The notes beneath the pieces are model-generated. The model was given only the letters and a program-made list of their open reading frames with translations. It was not told the origin of the DNA and did not search any database. Position numbers and translations under genes: made by a program. From positions 1,116,001 through 1,180,000 of the forward strand of contig NZ_CP015596.1 of assembly GCF_001644575.1 (NCBI RefSeq): a DNA stretch of 64,000 bases. The letters run 5' to 3'. This DNA is from Mycobacterium adipatum (lineage in GTDB: Bacteria > Actinomycetota > Actinomycetes > Mycobacteriales > Mycobacteriaceae). This document shows, piece by piece, positions 16,849 through 28,348 of this stretch. Numbering within the stretch: position 1 is the first letter of the stretch; every line of letters starts with the position of its first letter.

Positions 16849-18227
16849 CGGTTCTGCACCGCCTTCGCGTAGAGATCGAGCAGTCGCCCATCGGGGTCGT
16901 AGACCGTCTTCACCGCCCGGTAGGCCTCACCGCCGTAGCGGGCGTCGAACTCGTCGGCACTGTAGAAGGACTCCGAATACAGCGACTTGTGACCGTCCAG
17001 TTCGGAGACCTTGCGCTCGATGAGCCGGTTGGTGTGGCCGGGTGCCGGTCCGGCGGGCACCGAGGACCAGAACCCGATGTTCACGTAGCTGTGGTGCGGG
17101 CGCAGCGGGTACAGCGGCCATTGGGCACCCTGGTCGCGTAGCCGCAACGGGCACAGCCAGATCGGCTCGATGGGGACGTTGTCGAGGAACCAGTTCAGGA
17201 ACGCGCCGCAGTTTTCCAGCGGCACCTCGACATCCTGCACGACCCGCTCCCTGGGCGGGCGCCCGTTGCGCTTCTCGATCCGGTCGGCGATACCGAAACG
17301 CCGGTCGTAACCGATGAGCTTCCAATAGAAGCTGCTGCGCCGGTAGCGCCGCGGCCACAGCCGGCGCAGCACCGGATGCTGGGCACCGAAAGCCCTTGAA
17401 CACCAGAACCAGTCGGTGTCCCAGCGCCACAGGTAATCGGCGATGGTGAGGCGGTCGTGACGTTCGCCGTGGTCGTGCTGAATGGACCGGTAGTAGATCT
17501 CACGGCCGGTGTAATCGCTGACCGGGCCCGCCGTGTCGGTCTGAAACCCCAGGCAGAGGTAGCTCTCGTCGGCGCTGAACACCACACCGTCGAGGTAATG
17601 CACGGGCACACCCTGGTAACCGCGGGTCTCGATGATGCGGTCCATCGCCGCCACCAGCTCGTCGAGCGAGTGGAAGCGCAGATGACGCAGCGCAACGTAG
17701 GGCGCCACCGGCTCCAGTTCGATACGCAACCGCACCGCATAGCCGAGCGTGCCGTAGGAGTTGGGGAAGGCACGGAACAAGTCCGAGTGCAGATCTCGAT
17801 TTGCGGTGACGATTTCACCGGCGCCGGTGAGGATGTCGAGCTCGAGCACCGACTCGTGGGGTAGCCCGTTACGGAACGACGCCGACTCGATCCCCAGCCC
17901 GGTGACCGCGCCGCCGAGGGTGATGGTCTTGAGTTGGGGCACCACCAGCGGGGACAGGCCGTAGGGCAGGGTGGCCGCCACCAGCTCCTCATAGGTGCAC
18001 ATGCCCGAGACATCGGCGGTGCGCGTGTGCGCGTCCACCGAGATGACGCCGGTGAGCCCCGAGGTGTCCAGTCCGGGGGCAGCGTTGCGTTCCCGCGCCC
18101 GGAACAAGTTCGACGTGGGTTTGCGCAGCCGCACGGTCGCTGCCGGGGGGACGGCTCGATAGCTTGCCAGTAGTCGCTGCACGCCCGCCCCGTGCACAGC
18201 TTGTGCGTCAGTTGCAACAACAGACAC
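16845..18227 (-). CDS. FAD-linked oxidoreductase, partner of Cfa
   Basis: A 460-residue flavoprotein of the FAD-binding-4 (D-lactate dehydrogenase / DWARF1-like) family. The N-terminal FAD domain shows VISVDAHTRTADVSGMCTYEELV, PQLKTITLGGAVTGLGIESASFRNGLPHESVLELDIL and the RAFPNSYGTLGYAVRLRIEL block; the C-terminal half carries WDTDWFWCSRAFGAQ and GRPPRERVVQDVEVPLENC. The start is GTG 18227, near the expected promoter of a divergent pair with the SRPBCC gene. It overlaps cfa by four bases. Inferred role: reduction of the 10-methylene acyl intermediate to the 10-methyl (tuberculostearoyl) product. Confidence 0.85.
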   Translation of the reverse strand: MSVVATDAQAVHGAGVQRLLASYRAVPPAATVRLRKPTSNLFRARERNAAPGLDTSGLTGVISVDAHTRTADVSGMCTYEELVAATLPYGLSPLVVPQLKTITLGGAVTGLGIESASFRNGLPHESVLELDILTGAGEIVTANRDLHSDLFRAFPNSYGTLGYAVRLRIELEPVAPYVALRHLRFHSLDELVAAMDRIIETRGYQGVPVHYLDGVVFSADESYLCLGFQTDTAGPVSDYTGREIYYRSIQHDHGERHDRLTIADYLWRWDTDWFWCSRAFGAQHPVLRRLWPRRYRRSSFYWKLIGYDRRFGIADRIEKRNGRPPRERVVQDVEVPLENCGAFLNWFLDNVPIEPIWLCPLRLRDQGAQWPLYPLRPHHSYVNIGFWSSVPAGPAPGHTNRLIERKVSELDGHKSLYSESFYSADEFDARYGGEAYRAVKTVYDPDGRLLDLYAKAVQNR

Positions 18228-18297
18228 ACATATACGCTAGTCCTCGGTCGCCGAAGCCGCGACCGTACCGATATGTGACGACAGGAGTTTTGCACTC

Positions 18298-18735
18298 ATG
18301 GGACAGGTCAGCGCTTCCAGCACCGTATTGATCGATGCCGCACCGGAAGCTGTGCTCGCCGCGGTCTCCGACTATCAGACGGTACGGCCCAAGATCCTCT
18401 CCGCGCACTACAGCAACTACTCCGTGCTCGAGGGCGGGCAGGGCGCAGGCACGGTTGTCACGTGGAAGCTGCAGGCCACCAAGTCCCGCTCCCGCGACGT
18501 GAAGGCCGACGTCGACGTCGCCGGCAAGACCGTCATCGAGAAGGATGCCAACTCGACCCTGGTCACGAATTGGACGGTCGCACCGGCCGGAACCGGTTCG
18601 ACCGTCACCGTGAAGACGTCGTGGAAGGGCGCCGGCGGCGTCAAGGGCTTCTTCGAGAAGACCTTCGCCCCGCTCGGGCTGCGCAAGATCCAGGACGAGG
18701 TGCTGGCCAACCTGAAGCAGGAACTCGAAAGCTAA
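18298..18735 (+). CDS. SRPBCC/START-fold protein (Rv3718c-like)
   Basis: A 145-residue single-domain protein of the polyketide-cyclase / START-like fold, which usually binds a hydrophobic ligand in a central cavity. It starts QVSASSTVLIDAAPEAVLAAVSDYQTVRPKIL, with the characteristic strand-helix opening, and ends with the long C-terminal helix GGVKGFFEKTFAPLGLRKIQDEVLANL. There is no signal peptide, so it is cytosolic. The ATG follows an ACAGGAG ribosome site. It is divergent from the FAD oxidoreductase across 70 bases, compatible with a link to the lipid pathway, but no ligand can be assigned. Confidence 0.85.
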   Translation: MGQVSASSTVLIDAAPEAVLAAVSDYQTVRPKILSAHYSNYSVLEGGQGAGTVVTWKLQATKSRSRDVKADVDVAGKTVIEKDANSTLVTNWTVAPAGTGSTVTVKTSWKGAGGVKGFFEKTFAPLGLRKIQDEVLANLKQELES

Positions 18736-19490
18736 CCCTTGTTGGCCAGCCAGGTCGCGATGCCCCGGGCCACCGCCTCGGCGAGCTTCTGGCGCCCGGC
18801 CTCGGACTCCATCAGCGCCGAGTCGGCGGGGTTCTTCATGTTGCCCAGTTCGACCAGCACCGAGGGGAATTGCGCATGGTTGAGCCCGGCGATGTCCGAG
18901 CGCGGATCCAGGCCGTTGGAACCGATGTAGTTGGCCGGCGGGATGCCCGAACCCTGAAGTTGGTCGCGCATGATCTGGGCGAACTGGATGGAGGGTCCGG
19001 CCTGCACGGTGTTCAGCGGGGGTGAGGAGTACAGGACGTGGAAGCCGCGCCCCGTGGCCGGACCGCCGTCGGCGTGGACGCTGACGATGGCGTCGGGCCG
19101 CAGTGCGTTGGCCATCGCGGCGCGCTCGTCCACGCAGGGACCCAGCGCGTCGTCGTTACCGCGCGACATCGCGGTCCGGACCCCGTTGGCGTCCAGGATT
19201 GCCCGCAGACGCAGGGTCACGTCCCAGTTGAAAGTGTGCTCGGGATAACCGGAGTTCGTGGAGGTGCCGCTGGCCTGGCAATCCTTGGTGCCGCCGCGAC
19301 CGGTGGGCACCTGGCGGCTGATGGAGGCGTCGTTGGCGCCGTTGTGGCCGGGGTCGAGGAACACGATCTTTCCGGCGATGCTGTTGGGCGCGGCGCCGGC
19401 CGGCGGCGCGGCCGAGGCGGACATACCGGCGGCGACGAGCATGGCCGCCGCCGCGATGGCGCCGACACGCAAGGTGGAGGGGACGTGCAC
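18732..19490 (-). CDS. Secreted N-acetylmuramoyl-L-alanine amidase (Rv3717-like)
   Basis: Zinc amidase (Amidase_3 family) that cuts the stem peptide from muramic acid in peptidoglycan. From the GTG at 19490 the product is 252 residues with a signal peptide (TLRVGAIAAAAMLVAAGMSASA). Zinc ligands are visible in IVFLDPGHNGAN (His), YPEHTFNW (Glu) and IVSVHADGG (His); the catalytic Glu is in VLVELGNMKN. Two cysteines (KDCQAS and GPCVDE) could form the disulfide known in Rv3717. There is no separate cell-wall-binding domain, as in Rv3717. An in-frame upstream extension to 19598 is rejected because the signal peptide would be internal. It converges on the SRPBCC gene with overlapping stops. Confidence 0.92.
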   Translation of the reverse strand: MHVPSTLRVGAIAAAAMLVAAGMSASAAPPAGAAPNSIAGKIVFLDPGHNGANDASISRQVPTGRGGTKDCQASGTSTNSGYPEHTFNWDVTLRLRAILDANGVRTAMSRGNDDALGPCVDERAAMANALRPDAIVSVHADGGPATGRGFHVLYSSPPLNTVQAGPSIQFAQIMRDQLQGSGIPPANYIGSNGLDPRSDIAGLNHAQFPSVLVELGNMKNPADSALMESEAGRQKLAEAVARGIATWLANKG

Positions 19491-19596
19491 GCCGCCACGG
19501 TAGCCGCGGTGGCGGCTACTGTTGAAGAGCAAATCGTCTCGGTCTTGTGAGTGCAATGAAGTCGAGACCAGGTCGCAACCAAGAGGGGACAGTCCC

Positions 19597-19932
19597 ATGC
19601 AGCCCGGTGGTGGTCAGCCCGATATGTCCGCGTTGCTCGCGCAGGCTCAGCAGGTGCAGCAGCAGCTCATGGAGGCGCAGGAGGCGCTGGCCAATGCCGA
19701 GGTGCACGGTCAGGGCGGTGGCGGCCTGGTCCAGGTCACCATGAAGGGCAGCGGAGAGGTCGTCGCGGTGGCCATCGATCCGAAGGTCATCGACCCGTCC
19801 GATCCCGAGACGTTGCAGGATCTCATCGTCGGTGCCCTCGCCGACGCCGCCAAGCAGGTGACCATCCTCGCCCAGACCCGGCTCGGGCCGCTGGCCGGCG
19901 GGCTGGGTGGTTTCGGACTGCCGGGTACCTGA
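19597..19932 (+). CDS. YbaB/EbfC-family nucleoid-associated protein
   Basis: Small DNA-binding protein of 111 residues from the ATG at 19597, which follows AGAGGGGACAG. It shows the family layout: an N-terminal helix rich in Q and A ([19 protein letters not shown]), a beta section [23 protein letters not shown], and the terminal helix [16 protein letters not shown]. Family members form tweezers-like dimers that bind DNA and are classically cotranscribed with recR, as here with one base between the stop and the recR start. An upstream in-frame extension to 19522 is not needed. Confidence 0.92.
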   Translation: MQPGGGQPDMSALLAQAQQVQQQLMEAQEALANAEVHGQGGGGLVQVTMKGSGEVVAVAIDPKVIDPSDPETLQDLIVGALADAAKQVTILAQTRLGPLAGGLGGFGLPGT

Positions 19933-19933
19933 G

Positions 19934-20545
19934 TTGTTCGAGGGACCGGTACAGGATCTGATCGACGAACTCGGCAAGCTGCCGGGTATCGGGCCCAAGA
20001 GTGCCCAACGCATCGCGTTTCATCTGCTGTCGGTGGAGCCGCCGGATATTGATCGGCTGACAGCGGTGCTCGGTCGAATTCGCGATGGTGTCACCTTCTG
20101 CGCGGTGTGCGGCAACGTCTCCGATGACGTGCGCTGCCGGATCTGCAACGATGCCCGCCGCGACGCTTCCCTGGTGTGCGTCGTCGAGGAGCCCAAGGAC
20201 ATCCAGGCCGTGGAACGGACCCGCGAGTTCCGGGGCCGCTACCACGTGCTGGGCGGGGCGCTGGATCCGCTGTCCGGCGTGGGCCCGGACCAGCTGCGCA
20301 TCCGCGAGCTGCTGAACCGGATCGGGGAGCGCGTCGACGGTGTCGACGTCGCCGAGGTGATCATTGCCACCGACCCGAACACCGAGGGTGAGGCGACAGC
20401 GACGTACCTCATGCGGATGCTGCGGGATATCCCCGGCCTCACCGTCAGCCGGATCGCGTCGGGCCTGCCGATGGGCGGTGACCTGGAGTTTGCCGACGAA
20501 TTGACGTTAGGCCGTGCGCTCGCCGGTCGTCGCGCTATGGTCTAG
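19934..20545 (+). CDS. recR: Recombination protein RecR
   Basis: RecF-pathway recombination mediator forming a ring clamp with RecO. The TTG at 19934 gives the family start [32 protein letters not shown] (read with initiator Met) and 203 residues, the usual mycobacterial length. The helix-hairpin-helix is at [11 protein letters not shown]; the zinc finger is [16 protein letters not shown]; and the Toprim domain shows [15 protein letters not shown] and [15 protein letters not shown]. It is translationally coupled to ybaB, one base apart. Confidence 0.97.
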   Translation: MFEGPVQDLIDELGKLPGIGPKSAQRIAFHLLSVEPPDIDRLTAVLGRIRDGVTFCAVCGNVSDDVRCRICNDARRDASLVCVVEEPKDIQAVERTREFRGRYHVLGGALDPLSGVGPDQLRIRELLNRIGERVDGVDVAEVIIATDPNTEGEATATYLMRMLRDIPGLTVSRIASGLPMGGDLEFADELTLGRALAGRRAMV

Positions 20546-20638
20546 ATGACAGATTCGTCAATAAATGAAGCATCGCCCGGGTGGAGGGTTGTTTGCTGAT
20601 TTCCCACGGCGGTGCAGTGTTCGCGAAGGGCGGTGACG

Positions 20639-21760
20639 GTGACTCGCGTCTTCCTCTCGACCTGGGGGCAAAGTGACAACATCGGCGATTCGATCCTGCG
20701 CCGCGGTCAACTACGCACCTTCCAGAACATCGACGGCGCGCAGCTCCACGTTCACGTGGGCCGTAAGGACTTCGATCCCAACGCCGAGGACTATGTGTCC
20801 GCGATCGGGCTGGACGGCACCGAGAAGCAGTACGACACGGCGGCCGGCTGGTTGTTCCGCGCGCTGAGCAGCCCGGCGGCGGGCCGCACGATCCTGGTCA
20901 TGCCGACCGGCGAGATCCTCATGCCGGAGCGCTTCCGCCGCTACTGGGGCTGGTGGACGCTGGCGGGGGCGCTGGGAGCCAAGAGCCGCGGCGGTGCGAT
21001 GGTCCAAGTCGGCGCCGGGGTGCGGATGTCGACGGTCGGCAAGAACGCAACAGGGGACACCCGCATCGTTCGCGACCAGGTGGACGTCCCTCCGCTGGAA
21101 CGGTTGGCGCGGCGCAAGATGCCGGTGGTGGCGTGGCGCGACGCCAACACCCGCGACTCGTTCCAGGTCGGTGATGTGGCCCCGGACTGGGCGTTCGGGG
21201 AGGGACCCGACCCGGCCGACGGCCTCGGACCACCGCCGTCGGCCCGCAAGGTGCTGGCGGTGACCATGCGTTCGGATCGGGATGTGCTGACCGAGGACAA
21301 GATTGCGTTGATCCGAGAGATCGCGCACATGTATGGACTGCGTATCCAGGTGTACAGCCAGGTGCGCCGTGACCGCGCCGTCATGGAGAAACTCGCCGAG
21401 ATCCTGCACCCGGGCACACCGGCGATCCTGATGCGTGATGAGTCCCACGACGAGTGGGAAGCCGTGATGCGCACCATGTATCGGGATTCGGCCATTGTGG
21501 TCAGTGATCGTCTGCACGCGCTGATCATCGCCGCGACCGAGGGCGCCATTCCCGTGGCGCTGTCGAACTGGACCACCGAGAAGGCCGTGCGGATGCTCAA
21601 ACCCGGCGGGTTCGACCTGCCGCCGCAGGATCCGGGCGCCATCAAGAGCTACCTCAGCGAGATGTTCGCCGATCCGCAGGCCGTCAGTCGCCGGATCATG
21701 GGTGCGCGCGCCGAGATCGACGGTGTGCGTGCCCGGTTGCGCGACCTCGTAGCGGGCTAG
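20639..21760 (+). CDS. Polysaccharide pyruvyl-transferase family protein
   Basis: A 373-residue protein of the polysaccharide pyruvyl transferase family, whose members add pyruvate ketals to sugars of cell-surface glycans. It starts VFLSTWGQSDNIGDSILRRGQL, matching the family N-terminus. The central part has ILVMPTGEILMPERFRRYWGWW, and the diagnostic C-terminal motif IVVSDRLHALIIAATEGAIPVAL lies near residue 290, followed by TTEKAVRML. No signal peptide or membrane segment is seen. GTG 20639 is favoured because it lies closest to the conserved N-terminus; GTG 20633 is an alternative. The acceptor glycan cannot be told. Confidence 0.75.
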   Translation: MTRVFLSTWGQSDNIGDSILRRGQLRTFQNIDGAQLHVHVGRKDFDPNAEDYVSAIGLDGTEKQYDTAAGWLFRALSSPAAGRTILVMPTGEILMPERFRRYWGWWTLAGALGAKSRGGAMVQVGAGVRMSTVGKNATGDTRIVRDQVDVPPLERLARRKMPVVAWRDANTRDSFQVGDVAPDWAFGEGPDPADGLGPPPSARKVLAVTMRSDRDVLTEDKIALIREIAHMYGLRIQVYSQVRRDRAVMEKLAEILHPGTPAILMRDESHDEWEAVMRTMYRDSAIVVSDRLHALIIAATEGAIPVALSNWTTEKAVRMLKPGGFDLPPQDPGAIKSYLSEMFADPQAVSRRIMGARAEIDGVRARLRDLVAG

Positions 21761-22464
21761 ACCCGCCGCGGCGCCGCTAATCGCTCGGCGCGCAGCAGAT
21801 CCACCTCGGCCATGTGCAGCGGGGGAAGTTCGCCGACGACCTGGCTCAGTAGGTGATCGGCGAGTTCGGGATTGCGTGCCAGGCAGGGCCCGTGGAGGTA
21901 GGTGGCCAGCACGCTGCCCTGCACCGCCCCGTCATACCCGTCGCCGGCCCGGTTTCCCGCGCCCTTGGTGACCGCGCCGAGTGGCTGGGCGTCGTGGCCG
22001 AGAACCGTTCCGCCCCGGTGATTTTCGAATCCGGTCAGCGGCTGGGTGAGCCCGCCGTGCAAGGGTGTCGAGGACACCTCCCCGATGGTGCGGGTCTGCT
22101 GCGGGGCGGTGGTGACGTCGAGCAGTCCGACGCCGTCGACACGCTCACCGGCCGAGGTCTCATACCAATGACCGAGCACCTGGATGGCCGCGCAGATCGC
22201 CAGCACCGGGGCGCCGCGTACGGCGGCGCGCTGCAGACCCGGGTAACGGATGAGGTGTTTGGTGGCCAGGCGCTGCGCGTAGTCCTCGGCGCCGCCAAGG
22301 GTGTAGATGTCCAATGAGTCCGGCACCGGGTCGGCCAGCGTGATCTCGACGATCTCGGCGTCGATCCCGCGCAGCCGCAGGCGCTGTCGCAGCACCACGG
22401 CGTTGCCGCTGTCGCCGTAGGTGCCCATCACGTCGGGCAGTACCAGCCCGATCCGCACCGTCAT
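21757..22464 (-). CDS. gatD: Lipid II isoglutaminyl synthase, glutamine amidotransferase subunit GatD
   Basis: Glutaminase subunit of the MurT-GatD complex that amidates D-glutamate of lipid II. It is 235 residues from the ATG at 22464, which lies at the murT stop with a four-base overlap. The fold begins RIGLVLPDVMGTYGDSGNAVVL; the catalytic cysteine is in VLAICAAIQVLGHWYE near residue 93; and the catalytic histidine is in LATYLHGPCLARNPELADHLL near residue 190. The usual GGYQ after the cysteine is replaced by AAIQ. It is Rv3713-like by position. It converges on the pyruvyl-transferase-like gene with overlapping stops. Confidence 0.93.
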   Translation of the reverse strand: MTVRIGLVLPDVMGTYGDSGNAVVLRQRLRLRGIDAEIVEITLADPVPDSLDIYTLGGAEDYAQRLATKHLIRYPGLQRAAVRGAPVLAICAAIQVLGHWYETSAGERVDGVGLLDVTTAPQQTRTIGEVSSTPLHGGLTQPLTGFENHRGGTVLGHDAQPLGAVTKGAGNRAGDGYDGAVQGSVLATYLHGPCLARNPELADHLLSQVVGELPPLHMAEVDLLRAERLAAPRRV

Positions 22465-23717
22465 GACACCCGCCGGTTCAGTTGCAGGAACGCGGTGTAG
22501 TTGGCGATCACCTCGACGTGACCGGGCGGGCACGACTCGATGGCGGCCAGGGTGTCGTGCACCAATGTGTGCTCGACCCCGGCGTAGCCCAGTCGCACCG
22601 CCAGATCGGTACCGCGTTCGCCGGCGGCCACCACCTGGGTGCGCTCGAAATGCTCGAAGCGGACATCCCACAACCAGGACAGATCCTCCCCGTCGGGAAC
22701 CTGCCCGTTGACCGAGATGACCACCCCCGCAGCGTCTTTGTCGATCATCGACAGTGCCTCCTGCCAGCCGGCCGGGTTCTTGGCAAGCAACAGCCGGGCG
22801 GTGTGATCGCCGATCGTGACCGTCCGGTACCGGCCGGCGACCTCGTCGACGGTCGACACCGCGGCCACCGCCCGCGCGGGGTCGGCGCCCAGCGCCACCG
22901 CCGCGGCGACCGCCTGGGTGGCGTTACCGCGATTGACCGCACCCGGCAGGGCGAGCGTCATCGGCAGCGTGAAACCGTCGGGACCGTGGATGTCGGTGTC
23001 GTCGTAGGTCCACTGCGGGGTCGGTCTCTTGAAATCCGTACCGGTGGAATACCAATGGCTGCCGTCGCGGACGATGATCTCCCCGGAGCGTGGACAGCTC
23101 ACCGAGTCCCCGGCCCAGCTGCCGCCGGCGGCCACCCACACCACGTTCGGGCAATCGTAGGCGGCCGAGGTCATCAGCACGTCATCGCAGTTGGCGATCA
23201 CGACGGCATCCGGGTGGCGCGCCAGCCCGGCGCGCAGGGTGCGCTCGATGTGGTTGATCTCACCGACCCGATCGAGCTGATCGCGGGACAGGTTCAGCAG
23301 CACGATCACTGCCGGGGACACCGCGTCGCTGACGTGCGGCACGTGCATCTCGTCGACTTCCAGCGCGGCCAGCTCGGCCCGGCGCGCGCCCGCCAGCGCG
23401 GCCACCAGACCGGCGTCCATATTGGCGCCCTCGGCGTTGGTGGCCACCGGACCCAGCGTGGCCAGTGCCGCCGCGGTCATCCTGGTGGTGGTGGACTTGC
23501 CGTTCGTGCCGGTCACGATGACCGAGCGGCGGCCCTTGCCGAGTTGGCCGAGGATCGACTTGTCGATCGACATCGCCACCAGGCCGCCGATCATCGCCCC
23601 GGCACCGCGCCCGGTGACCCGCGAGGCCCAGCGTGCGGCGGACCCGGCGCCCAGCGCCAGCCGCCCTCGCAGGGACACCCCCGAGTCGCTGCGCTCCTGC
23701 CCGCCGGTTGAGACCAT
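22461..23717 (-). CDS. murT: Lipid II isoglutaminyl synthase, Mur-ligase subunit MurT
   Basis: Mur-ligase-like ATPase that activates the D-Glu carboxylate of lipid II for amidation with ammonia from GatD. The 418 residues run from ATG 23717. Signatures: VIVTGTNGKSTTTRM (P-loop near residue 75), TNAEGANMDAGLVAAL, ALEVDEMHVP, LLNLSRDQLDRVGEI, and the C-terminal YAGVEHTLVHDTLAAIE. MurT in Gram-positives usually has a four-cysteine zinc ribbon in the central domain; here only SCPRSGEIIV remains of it and paired cysteines are not seen. It is coupled to gatD by a four-base overlap and diverges from dnaQ across 73 bases. Confidence 0.92.
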   Translation of the reverse strand: MVSTGGQERSDSGVSLRGRLALGAGSAARWASRVTGRGAGAMIGGLVAMSIDKSILGQLGKGRRSVIVTGTNGKSTTTRMTAAALATLGPVATNAEGANMDAGLVAALAGARRAELAALEVDEMHVPHVSDAVSPAVIVLLNLSRDQLDRVGEINHIERTLRAGLARHPDAVVIANCDDVLMTSAAYDCPNVVWVAAGGSWAGDSVSCPRSGEIIVRDGSHWYSTGTDFKRPTPQWTYDDTDIHGPDGFTLPMTLALPGAVNRGNATQAVAAAVALGADPARAVAAVSTVDEVAGRYRTVTIGDHTARLLLAKNPAGWQEALSMIDKDAAGVVISVNGQVPDGEDLSWLWDVRFEHFERTQVVAAGERGTDLAVRLGYAGVEHTLVHDTLAAIESCPPGHVEVIANYTAFLQLNRRVS

Positions 23718-23790
23718 CCTGCGAATTTTAGGCACCCGACACGCACCTCTGCGATCCGGTCTTGTCAGACCACCGTGCCATCCTCGGGAT

Positions 23791-24780
23791 ATGAGCCAGT
23801 GCTGGGGCCGACCGGCGGCCGAAGCGGGCACCGGGTGGGCCGTCGTCGACGTGGAGACCACCGGGTTCCGTCCCGGCCAGGCCCGCGTCGTCAGCGTCGC
23901 CGCCCTGGCCGTCGGGGACGACGGCAGCGTCGAGCACAGCGTCTCCTCCCTGCTGAACCCCGGCGTCGACCCGGGCCCCACCCACGTGCACGGACTGACC
24001 GCCGAGATGCTGGCCGGCCAGCCCACCTTCGCCGATATCGCGCCGCGGCTCATGGAGGTGCTGCACGGGCGGACCCTCGTCGCTCACAATGTGGCGTTCG
24101 ACTACGCCTTCCTGGCCGCCGAGGCCGAACTTGTCGGGGCCCAGCTGCCGGTCGACACCGTCATGTGCACGGTCGAGTTGGCCCGCCGGCTGGACCTGGG
24201 CACCGAGAACCTGCGTCTGGAGACGCTGGCGCGGCATTGGGGCGCCACCCAGCTGCGCCCGCACGACGCGCTGGACGACGCCCTGGTGCTCGCGCAGATC
24301 CTCAAGCCCGCGCTGGTCCAGGCGCGTGAGCGCAAATCGTGGCTGCCGATCCGTTCGGTGAGCCGGCGGATCTGGCCCAACGGCCACATCACCCACGACG
24401 AGCTGCGCCCGCTCAAGGTGCTGGCCGCGCGGTTGCCGTGCGATCACCTGAATCCGGGGCTGTACGTCGCGGGGCGGCCGCTGGTGCAGGGCATGCGGAT
24501 CGCGCTGTCGGCGGAGATGACACACACCCACGAAGAAGTCATCGAGCGGATCCTCGACGCCGGACTGGCCTACGCGGAGAACGTCGACCAGCAGACCTCC
24601 CTGGTGGTGTGCAACGACGCCGCGCCCGCACAGGGCAAGGGCTACCAAGCGGTCGAGCAGGGCATCCCGTTGATGGGCGACGCCGAGTTCATGGCCCTGA
24701 TCGGGCAGGCCGTCGGCGGCACCGATGTCGAGCAGTTCGCCGACACCACCGGCGACGGTGACCAGTACGCGTTGTTCTGA
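23791..24780 (+). CDS. dnaQ: DnaQ-like 3'-5' exonuclease with BRCT domain (Rv3711c-like)
   Basis: DEDDh exonuclease related to the epsilon proofreading subunit, 329 residues from ATG 23791. Exo I is WAVVDVETTGFRPGQ near residue 17, Exo II is LVAHNVAFDYAFL near residue 98, and Exo III is RPHDALDDALVLA, with the His-Asp pair of the DEDDh type. The C-terminal third (LYVAGRPLVQGMRIALS ... LVVCNDAAPAQGKGYQAVEQGIPLMGDAEF) reads as a BRCT domain, as in the mycobacterial DnaQ-like protein. In mycobacteria replicative proofreading is done mainly by the PHP domain of DnaE1, so a repair or accessory role is likely. Confidence 0.9.
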   Translation: MSQCWGRPAAEAGTGWAVVDVETTGFRPGQARVVSVAALAVGDDGSVEHSVSSLLNPGVDPGPTHVHGLTAEMLAGQPTFADIAPRLMEVLHGRTLVAHNVAFDYAFLAAEAELVGAQLPVDTVMCTVELARRLDLGTENLRLETLARHWGATQLRPHDALDDALVLAQILKPALVQARERKSWLPIRSVSRRIWPNGHITHDELRPLKVLAARLPCDHLNPGLYVAGRPLVQGMRIALSAEMTHTHEEVIERILDAGLAYAENVDQQTSLVVCNDAAPAQGKGYQAVEQGIPLMGDAEFMALIGQAVGGTDVEQFADTTGDGDQYALF

Positions 24781-24796
24781 ACGAGGCAGAGGTGTT

Positions 24797-25657
24797 TCAC
24801 CCCGGCCTGGCGCCCGCGCGCCAACGGCGCGGCGCGACCCCGTGTTCCCTGCGGAACAAGCGCGCAAAGTAGGCGGGGTCGCGAAGACCGACACGGCGCG
24901 CGACGTCGGCGATCGGCAGGTCGGTCTCGGCGAGCAGCACCCGCGCCGCGGACATTCTGCGGTCGAGGATCCAGTCGACGACGGTGCGTCCGGTGCGGCG
25001 GCGCACCACCGTGGTCAGGTGGCCAGGCGTCAGGCCCAGTTCGTCGGCCACATCCCGCAGGGACAGCGGTTCGGCAAGGCGGCGCTCGACCACGGCGAGG
25101 ACTTCGGTCACCACCGACGTGCCGCCGCGAGGTCGGTCGGCGATGACATCGTCGGCGAGGCGGGCCAGATCGATCAACAGCAAGGTCAGATGCGCCAGTA
25201 CCGCTGGGCGGTAGCCGTCGCGGCGGGAGGTGAGCTCCGTGCCGATCGACTCGACGGCAGCGTTCCAGAATGGTCGCCGCTGCACGGGCACGTGCAGCTC
25301 GAGCATGCCGCCGCGGTGCTCATGCTGAAACGGGAACAACAGTGGGGGGCCCCGCCAGGTGGGCCACGGTGAGCGAGCCTGCACACCGAGCGCCGCGGGG
25401 TCGAAGAAGATCCCGATCGCGTCGAACCGGGATCCCATCCGGGTGGGGTCCACGGCCTCGCCGGCGGCGGCGACGATGACGGCGCCGCTGTCCGGGACAT
25501 ACGTCAGGACCGGGAAATCGTGGATATGCGGGCGGGACTCCGGCAGTTCGCCGGCCCGGAGCCGGATCAGCGATACCGGGGGCGTATCGAGTCCGACGGC
25601 GTAGTCGTAGACCGGGATACCGTCCCGATGCCGAACGATTCGGGCCGGAGCTGCCAT
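24797..25657 (-). CDS. AraC-family transcriptional regulator
   Basis: A 286-residue regulator. The N-terminal half is a cupin-like sensor (HIHDFPVLTYVPDSGAVIVAAAGEAVDP) for an unknown effector. The C-terminal 100 residues hold the double helix-turn-helix: PLSLRDVADELGLTPGHLTTVVRRRTGRTVVDWILDRRMSAARVLL and DLPIADVARRVGLRDPAYFARLFRREHGVAPRRWR, a near-perfect AraC signature. The start is the ATG at 25657. It is divergent from a methyltransferase gene 71 bases away, the likely target, and converges on dnaQ. This pair is not in the M. tuberculosis gene order I know for this locus and looks inserted. Confidence 0.88.
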   Translation of the reverse strand: MAAPARIVRHRDGIPVYDYAVGLDTPPVSLIRLRAGELPESRPHIHDFPVLTYVPDSGAVIVAAAGEAVDPTRMGSRFDAIGIFFDPAALGVQARSPWPTWRGPPLLFPFQHEHRGGMLELHVPVQRRPFWNAAVESIGTELTSRRDGYRPAVLAHLTLLLIDLARLADDVIADRPRGGTSVVTEVLAVVERRLAEPLSLRDVADELGLTPGHLTTVVRRRTGRTVVDWILDRRMSAARVLLAETDLPIADVARRVGLRDPAYFARLFRREHGVAPRRWRAGARPG

Positions 25658-25728
25658 GACCAAAGATAATCCTACTTTTGCCCAAAATCGGTCAACACCT
25701 ATGTCGGGGCCGGTCACACGATGGAGGT

Positions 25729-28190
<2,462 letters not shown>

Positions 28191-28206
<16 letters not shown>

Positions 28207-28232
28207 CGTCCGAGAAGGAGCACCCGCTGCAC
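28191..28232 (-). CDS. Leucine-rich leader peptide upstream of leuA
   Basis: A 13-codon frame from GTG 28232 reads MQRVLLLGRRDGV and stops at 28191. Three consecutive leucine codons (CTC CTT CTC) lie where a stalled ribosome would cover the start of a downstream RNA stem. A leader of this kind in front of leuA is expected in actinobacteria. A GGAG stretch lies some 15 bases before the start, so the ribosome site is weak. The evidence is the position, the Leu run and the pairing described for the adjoining RNA element. Confidence 0.6.
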
Positions 28233-28348
28233 GCAGGCAACTGTACTCCGGGTGCGCCGAAGGCCAAAACGGCTACCCGGAATTGGTGCGCACCGGGGCC
28301 GCTTCCCCGGCTTAGGGTGCTAAGGAAGCGACGATTTTCGGGGGACGG

